Assembly (NCBI RefSeq): GCF_030053835.1
Contig: NZ_CP125655.1
Location: 2,976,001-3,040,000 of the forward strand
Source of the DNA: Cellulomonas sp. ES6
GTDB lineage: Bacteria; Actinomycetota; Actinomycetes; Actinomycetales; Cellulomonadaceae
Length of the DNA stretch: 64,000 nucleotides
Direction: 5' to 3'
Positions 1-8,115 of this stretch are shown one piece after another (positions within the stretch are counted from its first letter, which is position 1; the number at the start of each line of letters is the position of its first letter). A program made the translations under genes and the position numbers. The notes below the pieces were generated by a model. That model was not told the DNA's origin, made no database searches, and was given only the letters and a program-made list of their open reading frames with translations.

Positions 1-24
1 GCGGCTCCGACGTCCCCGCGCGCG

Positions 25-2571
25 TCACCCCGTCCGCGCCGCGTCCGGGCGGTGCGTCGCGGCGGCGACGGTGCCGGTGGCGTTCCACCAGCTCAGGTCC
101 GACCGGCGGGTGAAGCCGAGCTTGCGCAGCACGGCGCTCATGTGGTTCTCCACGGTCCGCACGCTGAGCCCGAGCGCGGAGGCGATGTCCCGGTTCGACC
201 GGCCTTCCCGGGCCAGGGTGGCGACCTCCCGCTCGCGGGGCGAGAGCGTCAGGTGGTCCTCCGCGCGGAGCACGACCCGCACGGGGGGCCGCTCGTCGGG
301 CAGCGCGACGCCGTCGAGGTGGCCCATCGCCTGGCGGAAGCGGTCGCCGGGATCCGCCGGCAGGGCGTGGAGCCGGGCGACCACCCCGGCCACGTCCTTG
401 GCGGTGAGGGCCTCGTGCAGCCGCAGGTAGGGCTCGAGCAGCGGGAGCGGCGCGGCCTCGTAGGTCTCGCGCACCACGGCGAGCTGCTCGGGGGCGTACG
501 TCGCGGTGCTGAACAGCCAGCACACCAGCGCGGGCTGCCGCCGGCCCTCCTGCGCGTAGCGTCGTCCCCGCTCCCACAGCAGGTCGTCGGGCGTCGGGCG
601 CGTCACCTCGTCGACGGCCGCGCGGGCCAGCGCGGACAGGGAGCCGACGATCGGGCGGTCGGCGCGGGGCAGGGCGTCCAGCGACGCGACCAGGGACTCC
701 GCCATGTCGACGTCGCCGCTGGAGACGCGCAGGATCGCGGCGAGGCTCAGCGCCCGCCGGTGGAACGCCGCGCCGACGGGCCCGGCCGGCCCGAGCCGCA
801 GCGCCCCGCCGAGCGCGCGCCACGCGGCCGTGCTGCGCCCGCTCCAGATGAGCACCTCGGCGAGCAGGCACGCGTGCACGCGCACGCCGAGCACGTCCGC
901 GCGGGCGTAGGCGGCGGCGAGCTCGCGGCGCACCCGGGCCTCGGCCTCGTCGAGCCGTCCCAGGAGGATGGTCGCGACCGCGTCGACGGCGTCCCGGTGG
1001 TGACGGACCTCGTCGGTCGGGGGGTCCGCGAGCACGGGCCCCCGGCAGAGGCGCAGCGCGAGGTCGAGCCGTCCCACCTCGACCAGCGCGGCGGCGCGGG
1101 CGACCGCGACGCGGGCCGCGACGTCGCCCCCGGCGTCCTCCGCCGTGCCGAGCAGCGTGGCGTCGTCGGCACCGGCGCGGGCCGCGGCCGTCACCTCGTC
1201 GTGGACCCGGAACGCGGCGGCGAGCGGGCCGAGCTCGCTTCGGTGCTCGGCGAGGAACGCCGCCCGGGCTGCGGGGCCGCCGCCGGACGGGACGAGCCAG
1301 CGCAGCCCGGCGGCGCGGAACAGGGCGCGCCCGGCGGGGTCGTCGTCCTGCAGCCGGGTGCCGGCGAGCACCTCGCGGGCCAGGTCGTGCGCCGGCCGCC
1401 GAGCGAGCTGGTCGAGCAGGGCGTTGGCCGGGCCGGTGCGGGGGTCGCGGCGCCACGCGTCGAGCAGGGCCTCCTCGCGGGACCGCTCGTGCTCGCGCAG
1501 GACGCCCGCCACCTCGGGCGAGCGGCGGGGGAGCTCGGCGCCCCGGCGCGCGAGGGGGACCGGCACCTCCTCCCCGAGGTCGAGGGGCGTCACGGGCACG
1601 ACAGCGTCGGCGGCGGGAGCCCGGCCGGAGAGGTGGGCGAGCCGGCGCCGGCGCTCCGGCAGCAGGCGGGCGCGCAGGGCGTCGGCGAGCGCGGGCGGCG
1701 ACACGGAGTACCGCGAGGTGCCGTCGGTGCCGGTGAAGCCGAGCAGCCGGCGGCGCGCGGTGAGGGCGTCGACGGTGGCCGGCGCGACGAGGCGCTCGAC
1801 GGTGTCGTGGTCAGGTGTGCCGAGCCACGCGACGAGCTCGAGCGCGTCCAGGTGGTGCGGCGGCAGGCGGGCCGTCAGGAGGTGCACGACCGGGTCGCCG
1901 GGCGCCTCGCGCAGCGGGCGGGTCACCGTCCAGCGGTCGTCGGACCTCCCCACCGCGCCGGCCCAGCGCGCCGACTGCAGCACGAGGGTCGCCACCCGGG
2001 GGTTGCCGGCCGACGCGGCGGCGAGCTCCGCCACGAGCGTCGCGTCCACGGCGCCGCCGAGCACGGTGCGGGCCAGGGCGTGCAGCTCGGTGTCGGCGAA
2101 GGGCGGCAGCAGCACCTCGGCCGGCGCGCGCTCGCCGACCAGCCGCGCGAGGGCGGCGTCCGCGTCACGGGCCAGGTCCACCGCGGTGGTCACCACGAGG
2201 TCGGCACGGCTCTGCGCGAGCGACCGCCGGATCACGGCGAGCGTGCCCTCGTCGACGTGCTCGACGTCGTCGACCAGCAGCAGCGACCCCTCGGAGCCGA
2301 GCTCACCCGTCAGCCACTCGACGAGCTCGGACTCCGACCACGGGTGGCCCCGCCGGGTGGGCAGGGACTCGTGCGCGCGCAGCGTCGCGAAGGGCGCGGG
2401 GCCGGACGCCCGCAGCAGCACGGTGTCCGCGCGGCGGTGCGGGAGGCGGCGCATCAGGTCGAGCAGGGAGGTGCGCCCGGACCCGTGGTCGCCGCGCACG
2501 ACGACGTCCCGCCCCAGCGTGAGCCACCGGTGGACGGCACGCGTGGCGGTGTCGAGAGTCGCGTCACTCAT
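25..2571 (-). CDS. Large ATP-binding LuxR-family transcriptional regulator
   Basis: Predicted cytoplasmic transcription regulator of 848 aa. An N-terminal P-loop region is visible: Walker A GDHGSGRTS at residues 27-35 and a Walker B-like LLLVDDVE at 97-104. A long, probably helical middle with no readable motif (TPR-like is an inference) leads to a C-terminal LuxR helix-turn-helix at about 774-826 (SPREREVATLAREGRSN, then TVENHMSAVLRKLG). This order is that of the large ATP-dependent LuxR (LAL/STAND) regulators, usually 850-1000 aa, so the gene looks complete. ATG at 2571 follows an AGGGGG ribosome site. It is transcribed away from the membrane gene at 2913. Targets and inducer cannot be read from the sequence. 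Confidence 0.88.
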   Translation of the reverse strand: MSDATLDTATRAVHRWLTLGRDVVVRGDHGSGRTSLLDLMRRLPHRRADTVLLRASGPAPFATLRAHESLPTRRGHPWSESELVEWLTGELGSEGSLLLVDDVEHVDEGTLAVIRRSLAQSRADLVVTTAVDLARDADAALARLVGERAPAEVLLPPFADTELHALARTVLGGAVDATLVAELAAASAGNPRVATLVLQSARWAGAVGRSDDRWTVTRPLREAPGDPVVHLLTARLPPHHLDALELVAWLGTPDHDTVERLVAPATVDALTARRRLLGFTGTDGTSRYSVSPPALADALRARLLPERRRRLAHLSGRAPAADAVVPVTPLDLGEEVPVPLARRGAELPRRSPEVAGVLREHERSREEALLDAWRRDPRTGPANALLDQLARRPAHDLAREVLAGTRLQDDDPAGRALFRAAGLRWLVPSGGGPAARAAFLAEHRSELGPLAAAFRVHDEVTAAARAGADDATLLGTAEDAGGDVAARVAVARAAALVEVGRLDLALRLCRGPVLADPPTDEVRHHRDAVDAVATILLGRLDEAEARVRRELAAAYARADVLGVRVHACLLAEVLIWSGRSTAAWRALGGALRLGPAGPVGAAFHRRALSLAAILRVSSGDVDMAESLVASLDALPRADRPIVGSLSALARAAVDEVTRPTPDDLLWERGRRYAQEGRRQPALVCWLFSTATYAPEQLAVVRETYEAAPLPLLEPYLRLHEALTAKDVAGVVARLHALPADPGDRFRQAMGHLDGVALPDERPPVRVVLRAEDHLTLSPREREVATLAREGRSNRDIASALGLSVRTVENHMSAVLRKLGFTRRSDLSWWNATGTVAAATHRPDAARTG

Positions 2572-2912
2572 GTGGCCCCCTGGGTCGCGCTGCCGCCCCG
2601 GCAGCGGCGTCGCTCAGCCGCAGGCAGGCCGTGTGCCTGGGCAGTCGCTCCGGAGACTAGGCACGAGGTCCCGGGGCCGGGGGTCGCCTCGGCCCGGACC
2701 GGTACCGCAGGGGCGCCTGCCGGGTGGGGGGGACGCCCGTCCCGGGGGGCGGGTGGGCGCCGACCAGGGGTCGCCGGGGCGCCGACCGGGTACCGACTGC
2801 GGGCCGGCGGGGGAGCAGGCGGGGGAGCGGGAGAGGTGCCGGGACGTGCGGCCCCCGCCGGGCGGGCCGAGCGGCTCTTCTCCCGGGGGCGTGCGGGCAC
2901 TAGCGTCCGGAC
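2572..2912. other. Divergent intergenic region, 341 bases
   Basis: Separates the minus-strand LuxR gene from the plus-strand membrane gene at 2913. It holds the ribosome site of the LuxR gene at its left end and a leaderless-type -10 box at its right end. The middle is G/C-rich low-complexity sequence. I see no convincing ORF, long inverted repeat or regulator palindrome. Confidence 0.5.
2901..2906 (+). promoter_or_regulatory. -10 box TAGCGT, leaderless geometry, for the gene at 2913
   Basis: TAGCGT lies exactly 6 bases before the ATG at 2913 and there is no Shine-Dalgarno sequence, so transcription should begin at or next to the start codon. No good -35 is visible. Confidence 0.5.
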
Positions 2913-3311
2913 ATGGTGATCTTCCTGATCCGGGTGGCGATCTTCCTCGGCTCCGCGGCCCTGGGGCTGGGGGCGGCGGCGCTGCTCGTGGACGACGTGC
3001 ACCTCGGCGTGAGCGGGTTCGTGACCGCCGTCGTCGTCTTCACCGCGGTCCAGGCGGTGCTGACACCGTTCATCGCCACGATGGCGCGCCGGTACGCCAA
3101 CGCGTTCCTCGGCGGGGTCGGGCTGGTCTCCACGTGGGTGGCCCTGCTGGTGGCGAGCGCCTTCACGGACGGGCTGCGGATCTCCGGCGGGGTGGTGACC
3201 TGGATCGCCGCCGTCGTCATCGTCTGGCTGGTGACGGCGCTCGCGACCTGGCTGCTGCCGATGGTGCTGCTGCGCAAGCGGCTGCAGGCGCGGGGCCAGC
3301 AGCGGGCCTGA
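2913..3311 (+). CDS. Phage-holin-family-IV-like small membrane protein
   Basis: A 132-residue integral membrane protein with four hydrophobic segments (about residues 3-26, 34-55, 65-84 and 94-118) and a short basic tail ending KRLQARGQQRA. Size and four-segment layout resemble the bacterial chromosomal proteins annotated as phage holin family (superfamily IV, DUF360-like), which are common in actinobacteria and are not part of prophages. The start is fixed by the -10 box 6 bases upstream. The next gene is convergent (3330-3560), 18 bases away. Function is unknown; the family label rests on overall pattern only. Confidence 0.65.
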   Translation: MVIFLIRVAIFLGSAALGLGAAALLVDDVHLGVSGFVTAVVVFTAVQAVLTPFIATMARRYANAFLGGVGLVSTWVALLVASAFTDGLRISGGVVTWIAAVVIVWLVTALATWLLPMVLLRKRLQARGQQRA

Positions 3312-3329
3312 GCCCCCCGGGAGGTGCCG

Positions 3330-3560
3330 TCAGGACAGCAGGCCGACGACGTAGCCGACGAACAGCAGCAGCGCGACGGCGACGACCGCGCCGACGACGC
3401 CGTAGACGACCCAGCTGGTGCGGCGCCCGGGCAGATCGGGCTCGCGGAACGCCGCCCCCGAGGTGCTCGACTCGCCGGGCGGGGTGTCCCCGGGCGCGAC
3501 GCCTCCACCCGGCTCGAGGCCGGGGGTGTTCGCGGGGTCCGGGTCAGGGCTGGTGCTCAT
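3330..3560 (-). CDS. DUF6480-like small tail-anchored protein
   Basis: A 76-residue protein: a polar N-terminal half rich in Pro, Gly and acidic residues (PDPDPANTPGLEPGGGVAPG, then DTPPGESSTSG), followed by one membrane segment at about residues 50-73 that ends the protein. The NPDPDP/TPGLEPGGGV/PPGE pattern is the one I know from the actinobacterial DUF6480 family. The N-terminus is probably cytoplasmic with the protein held by its C-terminal helix (inference). ATG at 3560 has no ribosome site but a -10 box TAGCGT 6 bases upstream, the same box and spacing as its convergent neighbour at 2913. Function unknown. Confidence 0.75.
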   Translation of the reverse strand: MSTSPDPDPANTPGLEPGGGVAPGDTPPGESSTSGAAFREPDLPGRRTSWVVYGVVGAVVAVALLLFVGYVVGLLS

Positions 3561-3566
3561 CCGGAC

Positions 3567-3572
3567 ACGCTA
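3567..3572 (-). promoter_or_regulatory. -10 box TAGCGT, leaderless geometry, for the DUF6480-like gene
   Basis: On the minus strand TAGCGT is followed by 6 bases and then the ATG at 3560. No Shine-Dalgarno sequence is present. Confidence 0.5.
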
Positions 3573-3622
3573 GGCACGTCCTGCCCGCGCGGCGACCGGT
3601 GGCCCGTCGTGGACCGGGGGCG

Positions 3623-4081
3623 TCAGCCGCAGGTGTCGCAGATCCCGGTCGCGGGCAGCGCCGTGAAGCACGTCGGGCAGATCGCCAGCGGGCGGTCCTC
3701 CGGCGCGGGCCGGCGGGGCGTCGTGGCCGGCTTCGCGGCGCGGCGGGGGGCGGTGCCCGCGGTGGACCGGGCGGACGAGCGGGTCGCGGAGGTCGTCCGC
3801 GGCGCGGCGACGGGGCCCGCGACGTCGAACCCGCGGCGCGTCAGCAGGGTCCCCGTCGGGGCGGAGCGCAGCTCCTCGGGCGTCGCGGCGCGGCCGGTCG
3901 CGTACCGGTGGGCGACCGCGAGGACCGCGCGGGAGTCGTACGTCCGGCCCTCGTGCGCGAACGTCTCGCCCGGGGTGGCCTCGAAGCCGTAGACGCCGAG
4001 GAACGCCTCCGCGCCCCGGTCGTCGTGCTCCGCGATCGCCTGGAGGACGTGCTGCCGGCTGACGGAGGAGAACGTGGCCAC
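3623..4081 (-). CDS. Small protein with McrA-head-like N-terminus and C-terminal zinc ribbon
   Basis: A 152-residue protein in three parts. Residues 1-88 (SVSRQHVLQAIAEHDDRG, then AFLGVYGFEATPGETFAHEG, RTYDSRAVLAVAHRYATG and a closing RRGFDVAG) resemble the N-terminal head domain of ScoMcrA-type modification-dependent endonucleases. Residues 89-130 are a basic, Ala/Pro/Arg-rich linker. The end is a four-cysteine zinc ribbon, CPTCFTALPATGICDTCG, finishing the protein. No HNH nuclease or SRA domain follows, so a full restriction enzyme is absent. GTG at 4081 is preceded by TACCCT 5 bases upstream and by GAGGT. It could be a nucleic-acid-binding protein; the domain match is from memory and moderate. 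Confidence 0.7.
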   Translation of the reverse strand: MATFSSVSRQHVLQAIAEHDDRGAEAFLGVYGFEATPGETFAHEGRTYDSRAVLAVAHRYATGRAATPEELRSAPTGTLLTRRGFDVAGPVAAPRTTSATRSSARSTAGTAPRRAAKPATTPRRPAPEDRPLAICPTCFTALPATGICDTCG

Positions 4082-4106
4082 ACCTCAGGGTAGTCCGCCC
4101 GGGCGC

Positions 4107-4158
4107 CCGAGAGCCCCGCCGCCGCCCGCCGCGGGGGCGGGTGTGACGGGGCTCTCGG
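4107..4158 (-). terminator. Inverted repeat after the MMPL gene
   Basis: A perfect 12-base inverted repeat, CCGAGAGCCCCG (4107-4118) with CGGGGCTCTCGG (4147-4158), encloses a G/C-rich loop. It lies 9 bases past the MMPL stop, before the next gene on the same strand. There is no T-tract, as is common in high-GC actinobacteria. Confidence 0.6.
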
Positions 4159-4167
4159 TGCGGTGCC

Positions 4168-6705
4168 TCAGACGCGGTCGTGCCGGTGCCGCTCCGGGGC
4201 CTCGACGACCTGGTGCATCGGGTGCGGGTGGGTGCGCTCCAGGGACGCGCCCTCCACGTCGACGTCCGGCAGGATGCGGTCCAGCCAGCGGGGGATCCAC
4301 CACGCCGCCTTGCCGGCCAGGTGCATGAGCGCCGGGATCAGCAGCATCCGGACGACGAACGCGTCGACCAGCACGCCGAACGCGAGGCCGAACCCGAGCG
4401 GCCGGATGATCGAGGACTCCGCGAAGATGAAGCCCGCGAACACCGACGCCATGATGATCGCCGCCGCGGCGACCACGACCCGCCCGGCGTGCAGCCCGCG
4501 CCTGACCGCCACGCGGGCGTCGACGCCGTGGGCGTACGCCTCCCGCATGCCGGAGACCAGGAACAACTGGTAGTCCATCGCGAGCCCGAACAGGATGCCG
4601 GTGACGATGATCGGCAGGAAGCTCAGCACGGGCGCGGGGTCGTGGACCCCGAAGAGCGACCCGAGCCAGCCCCACTGGTAGATCGCGACGACGCCGCCGA
4701 ACGCCGCGAACAGCGACAGGACGAACCCGAGCGTCGCGGTGACCGGCACCAGGATCGAGCGGAACACGATGATGAGGATGATGAGCGACAGGCCGACGAC
4801 GATCGCCAGGTAGAGCGGCAGCACGTCGGCGAGCTTCTCGGAGACGTCGATCTGCGCGCTCGTGGTGCCCGCGACGCCGAGCTGCACGTCGCCGTCCAGC
4901 GGGGACGCCGCCCGCAGGTCCTGCACCAGGTGCTCGGTGCTCTCGCTGTCCGGTCCCTCGCGGGGCACGACCTGGAACGCGAGCACCGTGCGGCCGTCGT
5001 TGGCGCCGATCGGCGCGACCGCCACGACGTCGTCGAACGCCGCGAGCTCCTGGCCGATCCGCACCTGCTCCGCGACGAGCCCGTCCTCCGCCACCGCGTC
5101 GGGCAGGTCCGCGACGACCAGCAGGGGGCCGTTCACGCCGGCCCCGAACTTCTCGGCCGTGATCGTGTACGCCTGGTACTGCGTGGAGTCCTCGGCCTCC
5201 GACGCCCCGCCCGGCAGGCCGAGGCGCATGGACAGCGCGGGGATCGCGACGACCAGCAGCGCGGCGAGGCCGACGACGAGGGTGAGCACGGCGCGCGAGG
5301 TGCGCATCGGGGTGGAGGGCACCGGCTCGGGCTCCTCGTGCCCGACGCGCGCGCGCTGCTTCTTCGGCAGCACCCGCAGGCCGATGCGCGACAGCAGCGC
5401 GGGCGTGAACGTGATCGCCATGAGGATCGCGATGGCGATGCACACCGCGGCCGTCGTCCCCATCAGACCCAGGAACGGGATGCCGGTGACGTTGAGCGCC
5501 AGCAGGGCCACGAGGACGGTCGTGCCGGCGAAGACCACGGCGTTGCCCGCGGTGCCGTTGGCCAGGGCGATCGACTCGTGCAGCTCGACGCCGTCGCGGA
5601 GCTGGCGGCGGTGCCGGTTGAGGATGAACAGCGAGTAGTCGATGCCGACCGCGAGGCCGAGCATGATGCCGAGCACCGGGGTGACGGACAGCATGTCGAC
5701 CACGCCGGACAGGGACAGGGTGACCGTGGCGCCGATGGCCACGCCGACCAGGGCCGACAGGATGGGCAGACCGGCGGCGACCGCCGAGCCGAGCATCACC
5801 AGCAGCACGACGGCCGCGACGACGACGCCGACGACCTCGCCCGGACCGAGCACGCTCGGCACCTCCTGCGTGAGGTCGCTCGAGAACTCGACCTGGGCAC
5901 CGGCGAGGTCCGCGTCGGCGAGGGTGTCCGCCACCTGCGTCTTCAGGTCGGCGTCCACCTCGAACTGCCCCGCGTCGAACGCCACGGTGGCGACCGCGGC
6001 GGAGCCGTCCTCGGACACGAGGCGGATCTCCCGGGCGAGGTCCAGCAGCGCCGCGCCGTCCTCGAGCTGGGTGGTCTGCGCCTCGAGCTGCTCGCGGCCC
6101 TCGTCGAGCGTCTGCTGCTGGGCGTCGAGCTGGTCCTGCTGGGCGTCGAGCTGCGCCTGGCCGGCGTCGAGCTGCGGCTGCACCTGCGCGAGCATCCCCG
6201 CGGCCTCGGCCTGCGCCCGCTGGGCGTCGAGCTGGTCCTGCGCGGCGTCGAGCTGCGCCTGGCCCGCCTCGAGCTGCGCCTGGCCGTCGTCGAGCTGGGT
6301 CCGGCCGTCGGCGATCTGCGCGCGGCCGTCCTCGAGCTGGGCGGCCTGCTCGGCGAGCTGCTCGGTGGTGGCGAACGGGTCGGTGACGCCCTTGACGCCG
6401 TCGAGGTCCGCCACGTCGGCCAGTGCGGCGCTGATGGCGGCCTGCTGCTCCGACGTGAACGCGTCGTCGCCGCCGGTGTGGAACACGACCGTGCCGGTGC
6501 CGCCGCTCGCGGAGGGGAACTCCTCCTGGAGGTGCTCGGTCACCTTCTCGGTGGCGGTGCCCGGGATGGTGATGGCGGAGGTGAGCGTGCCGCCGAACGC
6601 GAGGTACGCGCCGACCGACAGCGCCAGCACCGCGGCCCAGGCCGTGACGACGACCCAGGCCCGGCGGGCGGAGAACCGCCCGAGTCTGTAGAGGAGTCCT
6701 GCCAT
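4168..6705 (-). CDS. MMPL-family (RND superfamily) transporter
   Basis: An 845-residue inner-membrane transporter. A membrane segment at about residues 17-38 is followed by a large extracytoplasmic domain, then five closely spaced membrane segments (about 300-450, including LVMLGSAVAAGLPILSALVG and the conserved GIDYSLFILNRHRR), a second extracytoplasmic domain, and a final membrane block with the paired motif GLAMDYQLFLVSGMREA. These duplicated GxDYxxF motifs define MMPL/RND proton-driven exporters of lipids or drugs. Residues about 115-225 form a long coiled coil built of near-heptad repeats (QLDAGQAQLDAQQDQLDAQ). It is the second gene of an operon with the TetR gene 51 bases upstream, which probably represses it. 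Substrate unknown. Confidence 0.93.
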   Translation of the reverse strand: MAGLLYRLGRFSARRAWVVVTAWAAVLALSVGAYLAFGGTLTSAITIPGTATEKVTEHLQEEFPSASGGTGTVVFHTGGDDAFTSEQQAAISAALADVADLDGVKGVTDPFATTEQLAEQAAQLEDGRAQIADGRTQLDDGQAQLEAGQAQLDAAQDQLDAQRAQAEAAGMLAQVQPQLDAGQAQLDAQQDQLDAQQQTLDEGREQLEAQTTQLEDGAALLDLAREIRLVSEDGSAAVATVAFDAGQFEVDADLKTQVADTLADADLAGAQVEFSSDLTQEVPSVLGPGEVVGVVVAAVVLLVMLGSAVAAGLPILSALVGVAIGATVTLSLSGVVDMLSVTPVLGIMLGLAVGIDYSLFILNRHRRQLRDGVELHESIALANGTAGNAVVFAGTTVLVALLALNVTGIPFLGLMGTTAAVCIAIAILMAITFTPALLSRIGLRVLPKKQRARVGHEEPEPVPSTPMRTSRAVLTLVVGLAALLVVAIPALSMRLGLPGGASEAEDSTQYQAYTITAEKFGAGVNGPLLVVADLPDAVAEDGLVAEQVRIGQELAAFDDVVAVAPIGANDGRTVLAFQVVPREGPDSESTEHLVQDLRAASPLDGDVQLGVAGTTSAQIDVSEKLADVLPLYLAIVVGLSLIILIIVFRSILVPVTATLGFVLSLFAAFGGVVAIYQWGWLGSLFGVHDPAPVLSFLPIIVTGILFGLAMDYQLFLVSGMREAYAHGVDARVAVRRGLHAGRVVVAAAAIIMASVFAGFIFAESSIIRPLGFGLAFGVLVDAFVVRMLLIPALMHLAGKAAWWIPRWLDRILPDVDVEGASLERTHPHPMHQVVEAPERHRHDRV
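6030..6360 (-). repeat. Heptad-like coding repeats in the MMPL gene
   Basis: About 110 codons of recurring Q-L-(D/E)-x-(G/A)-(Q/R)-A units. At DNA level the element GTCGAGCTG recurs many times on the plus strand. It encodes the coiled coil of the first extracytoplasmic domain. Confidence 0.75.
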
Positions 6706-6756
6706 GTCCGGTGTCCGTCCCTGTCTCTGCGCTGTGGTGGGTGGGAGTGCGGGGCG

Positions 6757-7395
6757 TCAGTGCTCCGGCATGTACCCGGCTCGGACGTTCTCGATGAGCC
6801 GGTCGACGAGGCCGTCCCACGCCGCGCGCGCGTCGGGCGCGGCGGGGTCGGTGGTGGTGCACCAGTGCATGGCGATGACGCCGACACCGTGCACGAGGGA
6901 GGTCACGAGCAGCCGGACGTCGAGCGGGTCGGCGTGCGGGTAGCGGCGCAGCAGCTCCTCGACGAGGTGGTCCGCGACGCGGGCGAACGCCTGCTGGGCG
7001 AGCGCCGCGGCGCGCGGGTCGTCGCCCTGGGCGAGCGGGCCGAGGGCGTTCGCGAGGTAGGTGATCGGGGCGGGCAGGTCGGCGCCGCGCAGCGTCTCGG
7101 CGAGCTCGTCGAACATCGACGCGCGCGAGCCGTCGCCCACGGGCGTCCGGGTGGCCGCCAGCTCGACCTCGGCGATCACCTGCCCGAGCCGCTGCGCGCA
7201 GACGGTCAGGATGACGTCGTCGAGCGAGCCGAAGTGGTTGAACACGGTGCGCCGCGAGACGTCCGCGCGCTCCGCGAGCTCGTCGACGCTGAACGCGGGG
7301 GCGCCGCGCTCGACGAGCAGGGCGTCCGCGGCCTCGAGGATGGCGTGCCGGGACCGCGCCTTGACGGCGGAGCGCCGGTCGGGGGTCTCGGTCAC
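6757..7395 (-). CDS. TetR-family repressor of the MMPL operon
   Basis: A 212-residue regulator. A TetR DNA-binding domain lies at about residues 10-60 (RHAILEAADALLVERG, then FSVDELAERADVSRRTVFNH) and a variable ligand-binding domain follows. I choose GTG 7395: an in-frame ATG at 7449 would put two palindromic operators inside the coding region, whereas GTG 7395 is 7 bases from a -10 box. The MMPL exporter follows 51 bases downstream on the same strand. Adjacent TetR genes usually repress such exporters and themselves; the operators in its own promoter support autoregulation here. Ligand unknown. Confidence 0.9.
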   Translation of the reverse strand: MTETPDRRSAVKARSRHAILEAADALLVERGAPAFSVDELAERADVSRRTVFNHFGSLDDVILTVCAQRLGQVIAEVELAATRTPVGDGSRASMFDELAETLRGADLPAPITYLANALGPLAQGDDPRAAALAQQAFARVADHLVEELLRRYPHADPLDVRLLVTSLVHGVGVIAMHWCTTTDPAAPDARAAWDGLVDRLIENVRAGYMPEH

Positions 7396-7402
7396 GCGGA
7401 GG

Positions 7403-7432
7403 ACCGTAGGCACGTGGGTGCACTCAGTGCAA
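7403..7432 (-). promoter_or_regulatory. Promoter of the TetR/MMPL operon
   Basis: On the minus strand -35 TTGCAC (7427-7432) and -10 TACGGT (7403-7408) are separated by 18 bases, and the GTG start follows 7 bases after the -10. The -35 overlaps the first operator palindrome. Confidence 0.6.
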
Positions 7433-7448
7433 GCGTGCACCGGGTGCA
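7419..7448. promoter_or_regulatory. Tandem TetR operator palindromes
   Basis: Two perfect 13-base palindromes, TGCACTCAGTGCA (7419-7431) and TGCACCGGGTGCA (7436-7448), have centres 17 bases apart. The outer TGCAC/GTGCA half-sites are shared. They cover the -35 region of the tetR promoter and are the likely binding sites for the adjacent repressor. Confidence 0.75.
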
Positions 7449-7464
7449 AAGCGCCTGATGTGGC

Positions 7465-8115
7465 TCAGATCACCAGCCCGGCCCGGTGCGCGACGGCCGC
7501 CGCCTCGAGGCGCGTCCGGCAGCCCAGCTTGGCCAGCACCCGGCTGACGTGCGTCTTCGCGGTGGTCTCCGACACCGTCAGCGCCTGCGCCACCTGCTGG
7601 TTCGACCGTCCCTCGCCGAGCAGCACGAGCACCTCGCGCTCGCGGGCCGTCAGCCGGTCGAGGCCCGGGGCGTCGGGGGCGGCCGGCCCGGGGGCGGGCA
7701 CCGGGACGCTCGCGAGCACCCGCCGGGTGACCTCCGGGGCCAGCACCCCGTCGCCCGCCGCCACCTGCCGCACCGCCGCGACCAGCTCCGCGGCGCCGAC
7801 GGACTTCAGCAGGAACCCGACCGCCCCGGCCCGGAGCACGCCGAACAGGTACTCGTCGAGGTCGAACGTGGTCAGCGCGACCACCTGCGCCAGCCCGTCG
7901 GCCACGATGCGCCGCGTCGCCTCGATGCCGTCCGTGCCGGGCATCCGGATGTCCATGAGCACGACGTCCGGCCGCAGCGCCCGGGCGTTCGCCACCGCGG
8001 CGTCGCCGTCGGCCGCCTCGCCCACCACCGTGACCCCGTCGGCCTGCTCCAGCATCAGCCGCAGCCCGGCGCGGATCGCCCCATGGTCGTCGGCCAGCAG
8101 CACGCGCACGCTCAC
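7465..8115 (-). CDS. NarL/FixJ-type two-component response regulator
   Basis: A 216-residue response regulator. The receiver domain (residues 1-120) has the acidic pair ADD at 8-10, the phospho-acceptor Asp55 in VVLMDIRMPG, the Thr of ALTTFD and the Lys of FLLKSV. The C-terminal LuxR-type helix-turn-helix spans about 150-212 (LTAREREVLVLLGEGRSN, SETTAKTHVSRVLAKLG). GTG at 8115 overlaps the kinase stop codon as GTGA, so the pair is translationally coupled, kinase first. It should be phosphorylated by that kinase and activate or repress unknown promoters; none of the flanking genes is an obvious target. Confidence 0.93.
   Translation of the reverse strand: MSVRVLLADDHGAIRAGLRLMLEQADGVTVVGEAADGDAAVANARALRPDVVLMDIRMPGTDGIEATRRIVADGLAQVVALTTFDLDEYLFGVLRAGAVGFLLKSVGAAELVAAVRQVAAGDGVLAPEVTRRVLASVPVPAPGPAAPDAPGLDRLTAREREVLVLLGEGRSNQQVAQALTVSETTAKTHVSRVLAKLGCRTRLEAAAVAHRAGLVI

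Noticed and set aside
52..2919. A 955-codon plus-strand frame opposite the LuxR gene
   Set aside because: Arg/Gly/Ala-rich antisense shadow of a gene with P-loop and HTH motifs.
2913..3311. Holin-like gene as evidence of a prophage
   Set aside because: No phage structural, integrase or attachment-site signals nearby; this small membrane family is common on actinobacterial chromosomes.
4180..7458. A 1,092-codon plus-strand frame opposite the MMPL and TetR genes
   Set aside because: Shadow frame; the minus strand carries conserved transporter and repressor sequences.
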